Shown piece by piece: positions 25,038 through 33,741 of a stretch of DNA of 64,000 bases. The notes under the pieces were generated by a model. That model saw only the letters and a program-made list of their open reading frames with translations, did no database searches and was not told the origin of the DNA. Position 1 is the stretch's first letter. Each line of letters opens with the position of its first letter. This DNA is from Nonomuraea endophytica (GTDB taxonomy: Bacteria; Actinomycetota; Actinomycetes; Streptosporangiales; Streptosporangiaceae), in the NCBI RefSeq assembly GCF_014203235.1, contig NZ_JACHIN010000007.1, forward strand, positions 94,393 to 158,392, given 5' to 3'. The position numbers were made by a program, and so were the translations under genes.

Positions 25038-25278
25038 GACACCCCTTACACCCAAACCTATGATCGCCCTCTGAGCCTATCCGGAAAGCCACCCTGCCAC
25101 CTACACGACATACCAACATAAATACCCATAAAACCGGACAAAGTACGCGGTTTAATTTAAATCCGACGGTCAAAAGGCTAAAACTGACATATCCACTATA
25201 TCTCCTTTAAATCTCTTCTCGTGCGTTACAGTGCGTGTCATCGTCGCTCACACCCCCTGGTTCATAAGGAGACACGGC
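25038..25278. other. AT-rich divergent intergenic region
   Basis: A 241-bp interval between the methyltransferase gene (minus) and the third binding-protein gene (plus). Positions about 25110-25220 are strikingly AT-rich for this genome. It holds an inverted repeat and probably the promoter of the hydantoinase operon; a TACAGT at 25227-25232 could be a -10 but lacks a good -35. Confidence 0.55.
25131..25153. promoter_or_regulatory. Inverted repeat, candidate operator
   Basis: AAACCG (25131-25136) and CGGTTT (25148-25153) form perfect arms around an 11-nt spacer, within the AT-rich block about 125 bp before the binding-protein start. A role as a regulator site is inferred. Confidence 0.35.
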
Positions 25279-26277
25279 ATGCGGTTACGTGCCCTGGGGC
25301 GCACCGCCCTGATCGGCCTGGCGACAACCCTGGTGATTGCGGGGTGTTCTTCTGGATCCGGGACGGAAAGCAAACCGGGGGGTACGGCCAACGCGTCGGG
25401 TCTGGAGAAGACCTCGTTGCTCATCGGCCAGTACCCCGGAGCCGACTCGGCGCCCCTGTTCATCGCCATGGAACGCGGCTTCTTCAAGGAGCAGGGACTT
25501 GAGGTCAGGCAGGAGCCCATCCAGGCCCCGCAGGCTGTCTTGCCCAAGCTCAGCAACGGCCAGATGGACGTCGTCCTTGGCAGCTACGCCACCATCCTGA
25601 CCATTCAGGAGGGCGGTTCGGAGAAGTTCAAGTACATCGCCGACTCCTATCAGGGAGCCAGTGGCGCGTTCGGTGTGATGGTCGCGAAGAATTCACCGAT
25701 CAAGAAAATCTCCGACCTCAAGGGAAAGAAGATCGGCGTCAACGCGCTCAAGGGACTCGGCGTTCTCACCATGAACCCGCACCTGAAGATCAACGGCGTT
25801 GACCCGCAGAAGGACGTCACCTACGTCGAGATCGCGACCACCAACTGGCTGTCGTCGCTGGAGAAGGGCGACGCGGACGCGGTCTGGATGACCGACCCGT
25901 ACGTCAGCGAGGCGGAGAGCAAGCTCGGCGCCACCATGCTGATCGACACCATGTCCGGCCCCACCGAGAGCCTGCCCATCACCGGCTGGGCCGCCACCGA
26001 GAAGTGGATCAGCGAGAACCCCAAGACCATGGCCGCCTTCCAGCGCGCGATGGCCAAGGCGCAGAACATCGCCGCCACCGACCGTGACGCGGTGACCGCG
26101 ATCCTGCCCACGTTCACGAAGATCCCCAAGGAAACGGCCGCGACGATCAACCTCGGCAACTATCCGACCTCGCTGAACGCCCAGCGCATCCAACGCGTCG
26201 CCGACCTGATGGCCGAGTACGGCTTCCTGAAGGCGAAGATGGACGTGAGCACGATGATCGTCAATCCGCAGGGATGA
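25279..26277 (+). CDS. ABC importer substrate-binding lipoprotein (set 2, hydantoinase operon)
   Basis: A 332-residue lipoprotein with lipobox VIAGC (Cys23). SGLEKTSLLIGQYPGADSAPLFIAMERGFF, IQAPQAVLPKLSNG and LKGKKIGVNALKGLG show it belongs with the other NMT1/SsuA-type proteins here. DADAVWMTDPYVSEA replaces the DAAWLVEPFL of set 1, so the ligand site may differ. AAGGAG lies 7 nt before ATG 25279. It is the first gene of an operon that continues with two permeases, a cyclic amidohydrolase and a PPOX protein, linking it to uptake of the amidohydrolase substrate. Confidence 0.9.
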   Translation: MRLRALGRTALIGLATTLVIAGCSSGSGTESKPGGTANASGLEKTSLLIGQYPGADSAPLFIAMERGFFKEQGLEVRQEPIQAPQAVLPKLSNGQMDVVLGSYATILTIQEGGSEKFKYIADSYQGASGAFGVMVAKNSPIKKISDLKGKKIGVNALKGLGVLTMNPHLKINGVDPQKDVTYVEIATTNWLSSLEKGDADAVWMTDPYVSEAESKLGATMLIDTMSGPTESLPITGWAATEKWISENPKTMAAFQRAMAKAQNIAATDRDAVTAILPTFTKIPKETAATINLGNYPTSLNAQRIQRVADLMAEYGFLKAKMDVSTMIVNPQG

Positions 26278-27083
26278 CCGCAGCGATCGACGGAACGCGG
26301 CGCGAGCGCGACCCGCTCGCCCGCGTCCCGATAGGGAAGATCACCCGCCACGTCGTCGGCGTGGCGGCTTTTCTGCTTCTGTGGGAGGTCGTCAGCCGGG
26401 CCGGGCTGTTCACCTGGCTGCCGAACGCCTCGGACTCGCTGATCAGGTTCGCGACGCTGGCCGCCGACCCCGTCTTCCTCGGCGACCTGGCCGCCACGCT
26501 GACCGCCGCGATCCTCGGGCTCGGGCTCGCGGTGCTGCTGGCCGTACCGGTGGGGCTGCTGCTCGGAACGGTGCCGGTGGTCGAGGAGACCACGCGCGCC
26601 ATCGTCGAGTTCCTGCGGCCCATCCCGTCGGTCGCGCTGATCCCGCTGGCGCTGTTCTTCTTCACTCCGGAGATCAACGCCAAGATCGCGCTGATCGTCT
26701 ACGCCGCGTCCTGGCCCATCCTCATCAACACCCTGTACGGCGTGCGCGACGTCGACCCGGTCGCCGCCGAGACCCTGCGCTCGTTCGGCTTCGGCGCGGG
26801 CGCGGTGGTGTGGCGGGTGGCGCTGCCGAGCGCGGCGCCGTTCATCTTCACCGGTGTACGGCTGGCCGCCTCGGTCACCCTCATCCTGGCCATCAGCGTG
26901 GAGTACTTCGTCGGCGGCGCCAGCGGCGTGGGCAGGTTCCTCATCGAGGCCAGCACCGGCATCGGCGAGTCGGCCATGCTCGACGTGATCGCGACGCTGA
27001 TCTGGGCCGGGCTGGTCGGCCTGGTGGTCAACGCGGTGCTGCTGCGCGCCGAGCGGCGGCTGTTCAGGTGGCGAAGCGCATGA
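26274..27083 (+). CDS. ABC importer permease (set 2, subunit a)
   Basis: A 269-residue type-a permease with VEFLRPIPSVALIPLALFFF and the coupling-loop segment ETLRSFGFGAGAVVWRVALPSAAPFIF. About six membrane segments are visible. It has a longer charged N-terminus (residues 1-22) than its paralogues. Linked by ATGA overlaps on both sides. Confidence 0.9.
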   Translation: MTAAIDGTRRERDPLARVPIGKITRHVVGVAAFLLLWEVVSRAGLFTWLPNASDSLIRFATLAADPVFLGDLAATLTAAILGLGLAVLLAVPVGLLLGTVPVVEETTRAIVEFLRPIPSVALIPLALFFFTPEINAKIALIVYAASWPILINTLYGVRDVDPVAAETLRSFGFGAGAVVWRVALPSAAPFIFTGVRLAASVTLILAISVEYFVGGASGVGRFLIEASTGIGESAMLDVIATLIWAGLVGLVVNAVLLRAERRLFRWRSA

Positions 27084-27835
27084 TCAAGACTCTCGTCAAG
27101 CGGCTCTGGCTGATCCCCGTCGTCCTGGTCGGCTGGGAGCTGGCCGCGATGGCGGTCGCCAGCCCGTACTTCCCCGCGCCCTCGCGCATCATGGTGCGGC
27201 TGTATGAGATGTTCGCCGCCGAGGAGGCGATCGGGCACGTCTGGCCGAGCCTGGCCAGGGTGGTCGGCGCCTGGTGCGTGGCGGTACTGGTCGGCGTCCT
27301 GCTGGGCGTGGCGCTGGGGCGTACGCGGTGGCTGGCCGACTACATCGACCCGCTCGTGGAGTTCGGCCGGGCGGTGCCGCCGCCGGCGATGCTCCCGGTC
27401 TTCCTGGTGCTGTTCAGCATGGGCACCGAGGTGCAGGTGGCCACGATCATCTTCGGTGTCATCTGGCCGATCCTGCTGAACTCCATCGACGGCGCCCGCC
27501 ACGTGGAGCGGATGCAGATCGAGACGGCCACCGTCTTCGGCATCCCCGCCCACCTGCGGGTCCTGCGCATCATCCTGCCCGCCGCGTCCCCCAAGATCTT
27601 CGCCGGACTGCGGCTGAGCGTCTCGCTGGCGCTCATCCTCATGGTCGTCTCCGAGCTCAAGGGCAGCACGGAGGGCATCGGCTACCTGCTCAGCCTCGCC
27701 TCCAACAATGCCGACATGCCCGCCCTGTGGGCCGGCGTCGTGATGCTCGGCGTGCTGGGCTTCGTTCTCAACTCCCTGTTCCTCATGGGCGAGCGCCGCG
27801 TCCTCGCCTGGCACCACAACCGGAGGCGGTCATGA
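27080..27835 (+). CDS. ABC importer permease (set 2, subunit b)
   Basis: A 251-residue type-b permease with PYFPAPSRIMVRLYEMF, EFGRAVPPPAMLPVFLVLFSMG and the coupling loop ETATVFGIPAHLRVLRIILPAASPKIFAG. It presumably pairs with subunit a. The start (MIKTLVKRLW) overlaps the previous stop, and its own TGA overlaps the amidohydrolase ATG. Confidence 0.9.
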   Translation: MIKTLVKRLWLIPVVLVGWELAAMAVASPYFPAPSRIMVRLYEMFAAEEAIGHVWPSLARVVGAWCVAVLVGVLLGVALGRTRWLADYIDPLVEFGRAVPPPAMLPVFLVLFSMGTEVQVATIIFGVIWPILLNSIDGARHVERMQIETATVFGIPAHLRVLRIILPAASPKIFAGLRLSVSLALILMVVSELKGSTEGIGYLLSLASNNADMPALWAGVVMLGVLGFVLNSLFLMGERRVLAWHHNRRRS

Positions 27836-29286
27836 CAGACCTGCTGATCAGGAACGTGCGGGTCGTCACCCACGAGCGTGACGAACCCGTTGAGGCGGAC
27901 ATCGCGATAACGGACGGCCGCATCACCGCGGTCGCCCCCGGCCTGCCGCCCGGCGACGACGTCATCGAGGGGAACGGCAAGCTCGCCTTCCCCGGCGTGG
28001 TCGACGCCCACCAGCACTGGGGCATCTACAACGCGCTGGAGGAGGACGCCTCGACCGAGAGCCGGGCGGCCGCCCAGGGCGGCGTCACCACCGCGCTCAC
28101 CTACATGCGCACCGGCCAGTACTACCTCAACCGGGGCGGCCCCTACGCCGAGTTCTTCCCCGAGGTGCTCGCCAGGGCCGAGGGCCGCGCCTACATCGAC
28201 TACGGCTTCCACCTGGCGCCCATGTCGAGCACGCACATCGCCGAACTGCCCGACCTGATCGAGAAGCACGGCGTGCCCAGCTTCAAGATCTTCATGTTCT
28301 ACGGCGGGCACGGCCTGCACGGCCGCTCCAACGACCAGAGCCGTTTCCTCATGCTGCCCGACGGCGAACGCTACGACTACGCCCACTTCGAGTTCGTCAT
28401 GCGCGGCGTCCAGGCGGCCCGCGAACGTTTCCCCGACCTGGCCGACGAGATCTCGCTGTCGCTGCACTGCGAGACCGCCGAGATCATGACCGCCTACACC
28501 AAGCTGGTCGAGGAGGCCGGCGAGCTCAGCGGCCTGGCCGCCTACAGCGCCTCGCGGCCGCCGCACTCCGAGGGCCTGGCCGTCTTCATCGCCTCCTACC
28601 TGGCCCACGAGACCGGGCTGGCCAACATCAACCTGCTGCACCTGTCCTCGCGCAAGGCGCTGGACGCCGCGGTGCGCATGGCCGCCGCCTTCCCGAACAT
28701 CGACTTCCGCCGCGAGGTCACCATCGGGCACCTGCTGGCCTCCGTCGAGACGGCGGAAGGGCTGGGCGGCAAGGTCAACCCGCCGATCCGGCCCCAGGAG
28801 GACGTCGAGGCACTGTGGGAGTACGTGCTCGACGGCACCGTCGACTGGGTGGTCAGCGACCACGCCTGCTGCCGCGAGGAGCTGAAGTACGGCGAGCCGA
28901 AGGACGACGTGTTCGTGGCCAAGGCGGGCTTCGGGGGCGCGGAGTATCTGCTTCCCGGGCTCGTCTCCGAGGGGCGGCGGCGCGGCCTGCCGTACGGGAG
29001 GATCGCGGCGCTCACCGCGTGGAACCCCGCGCGCAGGTACGGCCTGCGGGCCAAGGGCACGATCGCGCCCGGCTACGACGCGGACGTGGCGCTGCTGGAC
29101 CCGGACCAGACGTGGACGGTGCACGCGGCCGACTCGGAGTCCACGCAGGAGTACACGCCGTTCGAGGGCTTCGAGCTGACGGCGCGGGTGACCGACACGT
29201 TCGTGCGCGGCCACCACGTCATGGACGCCGGTAAGATCATCGGCCGTCCCCTCGGCTCCTATCTCGTGAGGCCCGGTGTTCACTGA
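27832..29286 (+). CDS. Dihydropyrimidinase/hydantoinase-like cyclic amidohydrolase
   Basis: A 484-residue metal-dependent amidohydrolase of the dihydropyrimidinase/allantoinase group, which opens cyclic ureides such as dihydrouracil, hydantoins or allantoin. The metal ligands are visible: FPGVVDAHQHWG (Asp58, His60, His62), the carboxylated-Lys segment SFKIFMFYGG (about residue 151), SLHCETAE, LLHLSS and VVSDHACC. NPARRYGLRAKGTIAPGYDADVALLDP is the usual C-terminal signature. HQHWG instead of HxHLR, and FMFYGG, suggest a non-canonical substrate. It is co-translated with a dedicated binding protein and permeases, so the substrate is probably imported. Confidence 0.88.
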   Translation: MTDLLIRNVRVVTHERDEPVEADIAITDGRITAVAPGLPPGDDVIEGNGKLAFPGVVDAHQHWGIYNALEEDASTESRAAAQGGVTTALTYMRTGQYYLNRGGPYAEFFPEVLARAEGRAYIDYGFHLAPMSSTHIAELPDLIEKHGVPSFKIFMFYGGHGLHGRSNDQSRFLMLPDGERYDYAHFEFVMRGVQAARERFPDLADEISLSLHCETAEIMTAYTKLVEEAGELSGLAAYSASRPPHSEGLAVFIASYLAHETGLANINLLHLSSRKALDAAVRMAAAFPNIDFRREVTIGHLLASVETAEGLGGKVNPPIRPQEDVEALWEYVLDGTVDWVVSDHACCREELKYGEPKDDVFVAKAGFGGAEYLLPGLVSEGRRRGLPYGRIAALTAWNPARRYGLRAKGTIAPGYDADVALLDPDQTWTVHAADSESTQEYTPFEGFELTARVTDTFVRGHHVMDAGKIIGRPLGSYLVRPGVH

Positions 29287-29683
29287 AGGCGAGCTCCTCT
29301 ACCTGCGTGACCACACCATCGGCCGGCTGGCCAGCGCGGCCGCGGACGGGCGCCCGCACGTGGTGCCGGTGCGGTTCCGGCTGTCGGAGGGCGGGCGGTC
29401 GCTGGAGATCGGCGCGCGCGACCTGCCTGCCCGCGGGCAGCGGCGCGCCTACCGCGACAACGCCGCCGAGAACCCGGAGCTGGCGATCGTCGTGGACGAC
29501 TACACCGAGGACGGCGTGCCGCGCGGCCTGCTCATCCGCGGCACCGCCAAGCTCCACGACAGCGGCGGCGAGCGGGTGGTGCGCGGCGGCGGGCCGCAGT
29601 GGCTCGAGCTGCTGCCCGCCTCGATCTCCTCGTGGGGCATCGACTCGGCCGGGTACGCGCCCCCGATCCGCCGCGCGTTCTAG
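29276..29683 (+). CDS. PPOX-class (F420/FMN-type) split-barrel protein
   Basis: A 135-residue protein of the pyridoxamine 5'-phosphate oxidase-like split-barrel superfamily, probably F420- or flavin-dependent. YLRDHTIGRLASAAADGRPHVVPVRFRL is the opening pattern of the family, followed by LEIGARDL and NPELAIVVDDY. The GTG at 29276 overlaps the amidohydrolase stop by 11 bp. The stop TAG shares the tetramer CTAG with the stop of the facing permease gene. The biochemical role is unknown; a redox step on the imported compound is possible. Confidence 0.75.
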   Translation: MFTEGELLYLRDHTIGRLASAAADGRPHVVPVRFRLSEGGRSLEIGARDLPARGQRRAYRDNAAENPELAIVVDDYTEDGVPRGLLIRGTAKLHDSGGERVVRGGGPQWLELLPASISSWGIDSAGYAPPIRRAF

Positions 29684-30429
29684 CCGCCCTGCCAGGCCAG
29701 CACCCTGCGCTGAACGGCCAGCAACACCGCGTTGAGCACGTAGCCGAGCACCCCGATCAGCACCACCGCCGACCACATCCTGGGCAGGTCGCCGACCGCG
29801 TAGGCGTCCTGCAGCAGGTAGCCGATGCCGTTGGAGGAGCCGGGCATCAGCTCGGAGAAGACCATGAGGATCAGCGCCACGGACATGCTCAGCCGCAGCC
29901 CGGCGAACACCTTCGGCAGCGCCGACGGCACGAGCACCCGCCACAGCCGCTGGGCGGCGGTGAGCCGGAAGACCTGGGCGGTCTCCAGATGCCTCCGGTC
30001 CACGCCGCTGACGCCGTCGGCGGTGTTGAGCAGGATCGGCCAGAGCGTGGCGAAGGCGATCGTGGCCAGCTGCATCTGGGTGCCGACGCTGAGCAGCACG
30101 ATGAAGACCGGCACCAGCAGCGGGGGCGGGACGGCGCGGAAGAGCTGCAGCACGGGGTCGGCGTAGGCGCGCGCCTTCGCCGACCGGCCCAGGACGAAGC
30201 CCAGGACCACTCCGGTGACCACCGCTCCGGCCAGCCCGGCGGCCAGCCTGCCCAGGCTCGGGGCGAGGTGCTCGACCGCCTCGTCGGTGAAGATGTAAGA
30301 GCCGGAGAACCACAACTCGTACATGCGGGCCGCGATCTGCGAAGGCGGCGGGAAGAAGCGGTTGCCCGCCGAGCGCGACAGCGCCTCCCAGGCCAGCGCG
30401 CAGGCGGCGAACACCGCCCAGCGGATCAC
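29680..30429 (-). CDS. ABC importer permease (set 3, subunit b)
   Basis: A 249-residue type-b permease with FFPPPSQIAARMYELWFSG, FRAVPPPLLVPVFIVLLSVG and the coupling loop ETAQVFRLTAAQRLWRVLVPSALPKVFAG. GTG 30429 overlaps the stop of subunit a (GTGA). It is the last gene of a six-gene minus-strand importer operon starting at 34694. Its stop codon interlocks with that of the PPOX gene on the other strand. Confidence 0.9.
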   Translation of the reverse strand: MIRWAVFAACALAWEALSRSAGNRFFPPPSQIAARMYELWFSGSYIFTDEAVEHLAPSLGRLAAGLAGAVVTGVVLGFVLGRSAKARAYADPVLQLFRAVPPPLLVPVFIVLLSVGTQMQLATIAFATLWPILLNTADGVSGVDRRHLETAQVFRLTAAQRLWRVLVPSALPKVFAGLRLSMSVALILMVFSELMPGSSNGIGYLLQDAYAVGDLPRMWSAVVLIGVLGYVLNAVLLAVQRRVLAWQGG

Positions 30430-31172
30430 CGGTGGGCCCAGAAGAACAGGCGGCGCTCGCCGCGTACCAGCAGGGTGTTGGCGAGCAGGCCGAGCAGGGC
30501 GGCCCAGACGGTGACGGCCAGCACCTCGGCCGTGGCGTCGGGGACGAACGTGGACTGGGCCACGTGCACCCCGATGCCCTGGCCGGTGCCCATGAAGATC
30601 TCGCCGGCGATGGTGGCGATCAGGGCTATGCCGGCCGCGAGCCGTACACCGGTGGCGATGAACGGCGCCGCGCTCGGCAGCGACACCCGCACCAGCACCG
30701 CGGCGCGGCCGAAGCCGAAGGCGCGCAGCGTGTCCACGGCCACCGGCTCGACGTCGCGCAGTCCGTACACGGCGTTGAACAGGACCGGCCACAGCGCGAC
30801 GTAGGTGACGACCACGACCCGGGTGGCGCCGCCGGAGCCGAGCATCATGCCGACCAGCGGGAAGAGCGCGACGCCCGGCATCGGACGCAGGAACTCCAGC
30901 ACCGCCCTGCTCGCCCGCTCCACGCCCGGCAGGCTGCCGAGCAGCAGCCCGGCCGGGATCGCGATGGCGGTGGCCAGGAGGGTGCCGCCCGCCCAGGTGA
31001 GCAGGGTGCCGGCGAGATGGGACAGGTAGCCGGGCTCCAGGGCGAGCGTGGCCGCCCTGGCCAGGACCTCCCCGGCGGGCGGCAGCGTGCCGCCGCTCGC
31101 CCGGCCCAGCACCTCCAGGCCGGCCAGCAACAGCGCGACGCCCACGGCGCCGCGCCAGCGCGAACCGGTCAA
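30426..31172 (-). CDS. ABC importer permease (set 3, subunit a)
   Basis: A 248-residue type-a permease with LEFLRPMPGVALFPLVGMML and the coupling loop DTLRAFGFGRAAVLVRVSLPSAAPFI. TTG 31172 is chosen because it overlaps the binding-protein stop (TTGA) and gives a normal length. It is the most divergent of the a-subunits (MPGVALFPL instead of IPSV-IPLA). Confidence 0.88.
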   Translation of the reverse strand: MTGSRWRGAVGVALLLAGLEVLGRASGGTLPPAGEVLARAATLALEPGYLSHLAGTLLTWAGGTLLATAIAIPAGLLLGSLPGVERASRAVLEFLRPMPGVALFPLVGMMLGSGGATRVVVVTYVALWPVLFNAVYGLRDVEPVAVDTLRAFGFGRAAVLVRVSLPSAAPFIATGVRLAAGIALIATIAGEIFMGTGQGIGVHVAQSTFVPDATAEVLAVTVWAALLGLLANTLLVRGERRLFFWAHR

Positions 31173-32146
31173 CCGCCCGGGGTGTAGATGAGGTCGGTGG
31201 CCTTGAAATTGCCCTTGAGCAGGCCCTCGACCCTCATCTGGTCGATGACGCGCTGCAGGCGGGCGGCATCGGGCGCGGTCGGGAAGTCGACGAGCTTGAT
31301 CGCCGCGGCGGTCGTGGCGTCCATCTTGGTGTAGGTGGGCAGTTGCAGGACCTTCTCGACGCTGACCCGGTCGGCGGCCAGGCTCTGCGCCTTGCCGAGC
31401 GCCGTGGCGAGGGCGGCGGCGGTCTTCGGGCGGGCGTCGATCCATTCCTGCTTGACGAAGTAGCCGGCGGTGGGCCAGTTCTGCGTGGTGCCGGAGGCCA
31501 GGTCGGTGACGAGGCGGAAGCCCTTGCCGGCCGCCAGGCTGGTGAACGGCTCGGTGAAGGCGGCGGCGTCCACCTGCCCCGCCTCGACGGCGGCGACCGT
31601 GTTCGGGACCGGCACCTGCACGTACTCGACCTTGGCCGGATCGGCGCCGGCGTCGCGCAGCACCGCGTTGAGCATGAGCGGCTGGACGTTCTTCAGCACG
31701 GCGACGGCGACCTTCTTGCCCTCCAGGTCCTTGACCGTCTTGATCGGCGAGGACTCCGGCACCATGACCGCCTGGACGCCGGGCTTGCCGACCGACCCCT
31801 CAGAGATGATCTTCAGTTTGGCGCCGTTGTCGATGATCTGCAGCAGGCTCACGTAGTTGGCGAAACCCAGGTCGACCTCGCCGCTGTTGAAGGCGACGCT
31901 TCCGGCCTTGCTGTCAGTGAAGAACTGCGCGGAAAGCTCGACGCCCTCGGTCGCGAAGACGCCCTTGTCGAGCCCCACGTGCAACCCCGCCTGGTCGAGG
32001 AACGGCAGCGCCATCGCCTTGACCACGCTCGACTCCTGACCGGTGGCCGTCTTGCCCGGTTCCGCCCCGCCCGTCCCCGAGCCGCAACCCGCCAGTGCCA
32101 AGGCGGCCACCAGACCAGCTAACAGCGACACTCGGGAGAATTTCAT
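31169..32146 (-). CDS. ABC importer substrate-binding lipoprotein (set 3)
   Basis: A 325-residue lipoprotein with lipobox LALAGC (Cys21). It is an NMT1/SsuA-like protein but the most divergent of the five. It lacks the GLEK opening of the others and has AFNSGEVDLGFANYVSLLQI, LEGKKVAVAVLKNVQ and DAAAFTEPFTSLAAGKG. It probably binds a different ligand. It lies 21 bp downstream of a type-b permease and overlaps subunit a of its own set. Confidence 0.9.
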   Translation of the reverse strand: MKFSRVSLLAGLVAALALAGCGSGTGGAEPGKTATGQESSVVKAMALPFLDQAGLHVGLDKGVFATEGVELSAQFFTDSKAGSVAFNSGEVDLGFANYVSLLQIIDNGAKLKIISEGSVGKPGVQAVMVPESSPIKTVKDLEGKKVAVAVLKNVQPLMLNAVLRDAGADPAKVEYVQVPVPNTVAAVEAGQVDAAAFTEPFTSLAAGKGFRLVTDLASGTTQNWPTAGYFVKQEWIDARPKTAAALATALGKAQSLAADRVSVEKVLQLPTYTKMDATTAAAIKLVDFPTAPDAARLQRVIDQMRVEGLLKGNFKATDLIYTPGG

Positions 32147-32167
32147 GAAATTTCCACCTCTTCCGGC

Positions 32168-32974
32168 TTACGCCCCCTGCCACCCGAGCAGGCGGCGCTC
32201 GATCACGACGAACATGGAGTTCACCACGTAACCGAGCAGACCGAGCAGCGCGATGGCGGCCCAGACCCCCGGGGTGTCGAACCCCCGCTGCGCCTGAAGC
32301 AGCTGATAACCGATCCCGTCGGTGCCGCCGAACAACTCGGAGATCACCATCATGATCAGTGCCAGCGAAAGACTCAACCGCAGACCGGCCAGGATCTTCG
32401 GCGCCGCCGCCGGGATGATGACCTTGCGTACCTGCTCCGCGCGGGACAGCCCGAACACGCGGGCCGTCTCGATCTGCAGGACCTCGACCGAGCGGGCGCC
32501 GTCGATGGAGTTCAGCAGCACCGGCCAGATCACGCCGAAGACGATCGCGGCCAGCTGCGTGGCCAGGCCGCCCTGCAGCAGCGCGAGGAAGAAGGGCAGC
32601 AGCAGCGGCGGCGGCACCGAGCGGCCGAACTGGATCAGCGGCCCGGCGTAGTCCTGGGCCGCCCGCGAACGGCCGATCAGCACCCCCGCCAGCACACCGG
32701 CCGCGGCGGCCAGCACCCATCCGGTGAACATGCGCGCCAGGCTCGGCAGCAGATTGGCCACCGCCTCGTCGGTCAGGAACAACCGGGCCGCCGGGCCGGA
32801 GAACCACAGCTCGCGCATCCGGCCCGCGATGGCGGTCGGCGGCGGAAAGTCGGTGTCGGCCTTGAGCCGCGTGAGCACCTCCCACACGACCAGCACAGCG
32901 GGCACGAACCACACCCTGTTCAGCACAGCGGGCACGGACCACGGCACGGACCACAGCCTGTTCGGCCCGCTCAC
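32168..32974 (-). CDS. ABC importer permease (set 4, subunit b)
   Basis: A 268-residue type-b permease with FPPPTAIAGRMRELWFSG, FGRSVPPPLLLPFFLALLQGG and the coupling loop ETARVFGLSRAEQVRKVIIPAAAPKILAG. GTG 32974 overlaps the stop of subunit a (GTGA). The N-terminus has a small internal duplication (SVPAVLNRVWFVPAVL) encoded by a repeated CAGCACAGCGGGCACG stretch near 32895-32935. Confidence 0.9.
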   Translation of the reverse strand: MSGPNRLWSVPWSVPAVLNRVWFVPAVLVVWEVLTRLKADTDFPPPTAIAGRMRELWFSGPAARLFLTDEAVANLLPSLARMFTGWVLAAAAGVLAGVLIGRSRAAQDYAGPLIQFGRSVPPPLLLPFFLALLQGGLATQLAAIVFGVIWPVLLNSIDGARSVEVLQIETARVFGLSRAEQVRKVIIPAAAPKILAGLRLSLSLALIMMVISELFGGTDGIGYQLLQAQRGFDTPGVWAAIALLGLLGYVVNSMFVVIERRLLGWQGA

Positions 32975-33741
32975 TCGGCCACTCCCCTGCGCGCCTCGTG
33001 CCAGCGGAACAGGCGGCGCTCCGCCGCCACCAGCAGCGTGTTGGCCACCAGGCCCGCCGCGCCCGCCCAGAGGGTGGCGGCCAGCATGAGATCGGTACGG
33101 TTGCCGCTGCCCGCCTGGATGACGAAGACGCCGATGCCGGAGCTGCCCCCGGCCAGCAGTTCCGCGCTGACCGCGAGGATGAGGGCCACCCCGGCGGCGA
33201 TGCGGACACCTGTGGCCACGAACGGGGCGGCGCTGGGCAGGCTGACCCGCCACAGCACCGCCAGCGGGCCGAAGCCGAAGCTGCGCAGGGAGTCCTTGGC
33301 CAGGGGGTCGACCTCGCGCATGCCGTACAGCGTGTTGATGAGGACGGGCCACACGGCGGCGTACACGATCACCGAGGCCTTCATCGCGACGTCGGCGGGG
33401 ATGAGCAGGATCGCCAGCGGGATGATGGCCACCGACGGGATGGGACGCATGAACTCCAGCAGCGGGCGGGTCGCCCGCTCGGCGGCGGGCAGCGCGCCGA
33501 GCGCCACGCCGACGGGCACCGCGACGGCGACGGCGGCCAGCAGACCGAGCGCCCAGTTGAGCAGGGTGGCGGCGACGCCCGCCAGGAACCCGGGGTCGGC
33601 CAGGAGCAGCGCGGCCTCGACCAGGACGAGCGAGGGCGGCGGGAACACCACGCCCTCGGCCAGCCAGAAGCGCACGACCAGCTCGGCCACGAGCAGGAAC
33701 GCGGCGACGCCCGCCGCGCCCCGCACGGCACGCACGCTCAT
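32971..33741 (-). CDS. ABC importer permease (set 4, subunit a)
   Basis: A 256-residue type-a permease with LEFMRPIPSVAIIPLAILLI and the coupling loop DSLRSFGFGPLAVLWRVSLPSAAPFV. The ATG overlaps the upstream binding-protein stop (ATGA). Confidence 0.9.
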   Translation of the reverse strand: MSVRAVRGAAGVAAFLLVAELVVRFWLAEGVVFPPPSLVLVEAALLLADPGFLAGVAATLLNWALGLLAAVAVAVPVGVALGALPAAERATRPLLEFMRPIPSVAIIPLAILLIPADVAMKASVIVYAAVWPVLINTLYGMREVDPLAKDSLRSFGFGPLAVLWRVSLPSAAPFVATGVRIAAGVALILAVSAELLAGGSSGIGVFVIQAGSGNRTDLMLAATLWAGAAGLVANTLLVAAERRLFRWHEARRGVAE

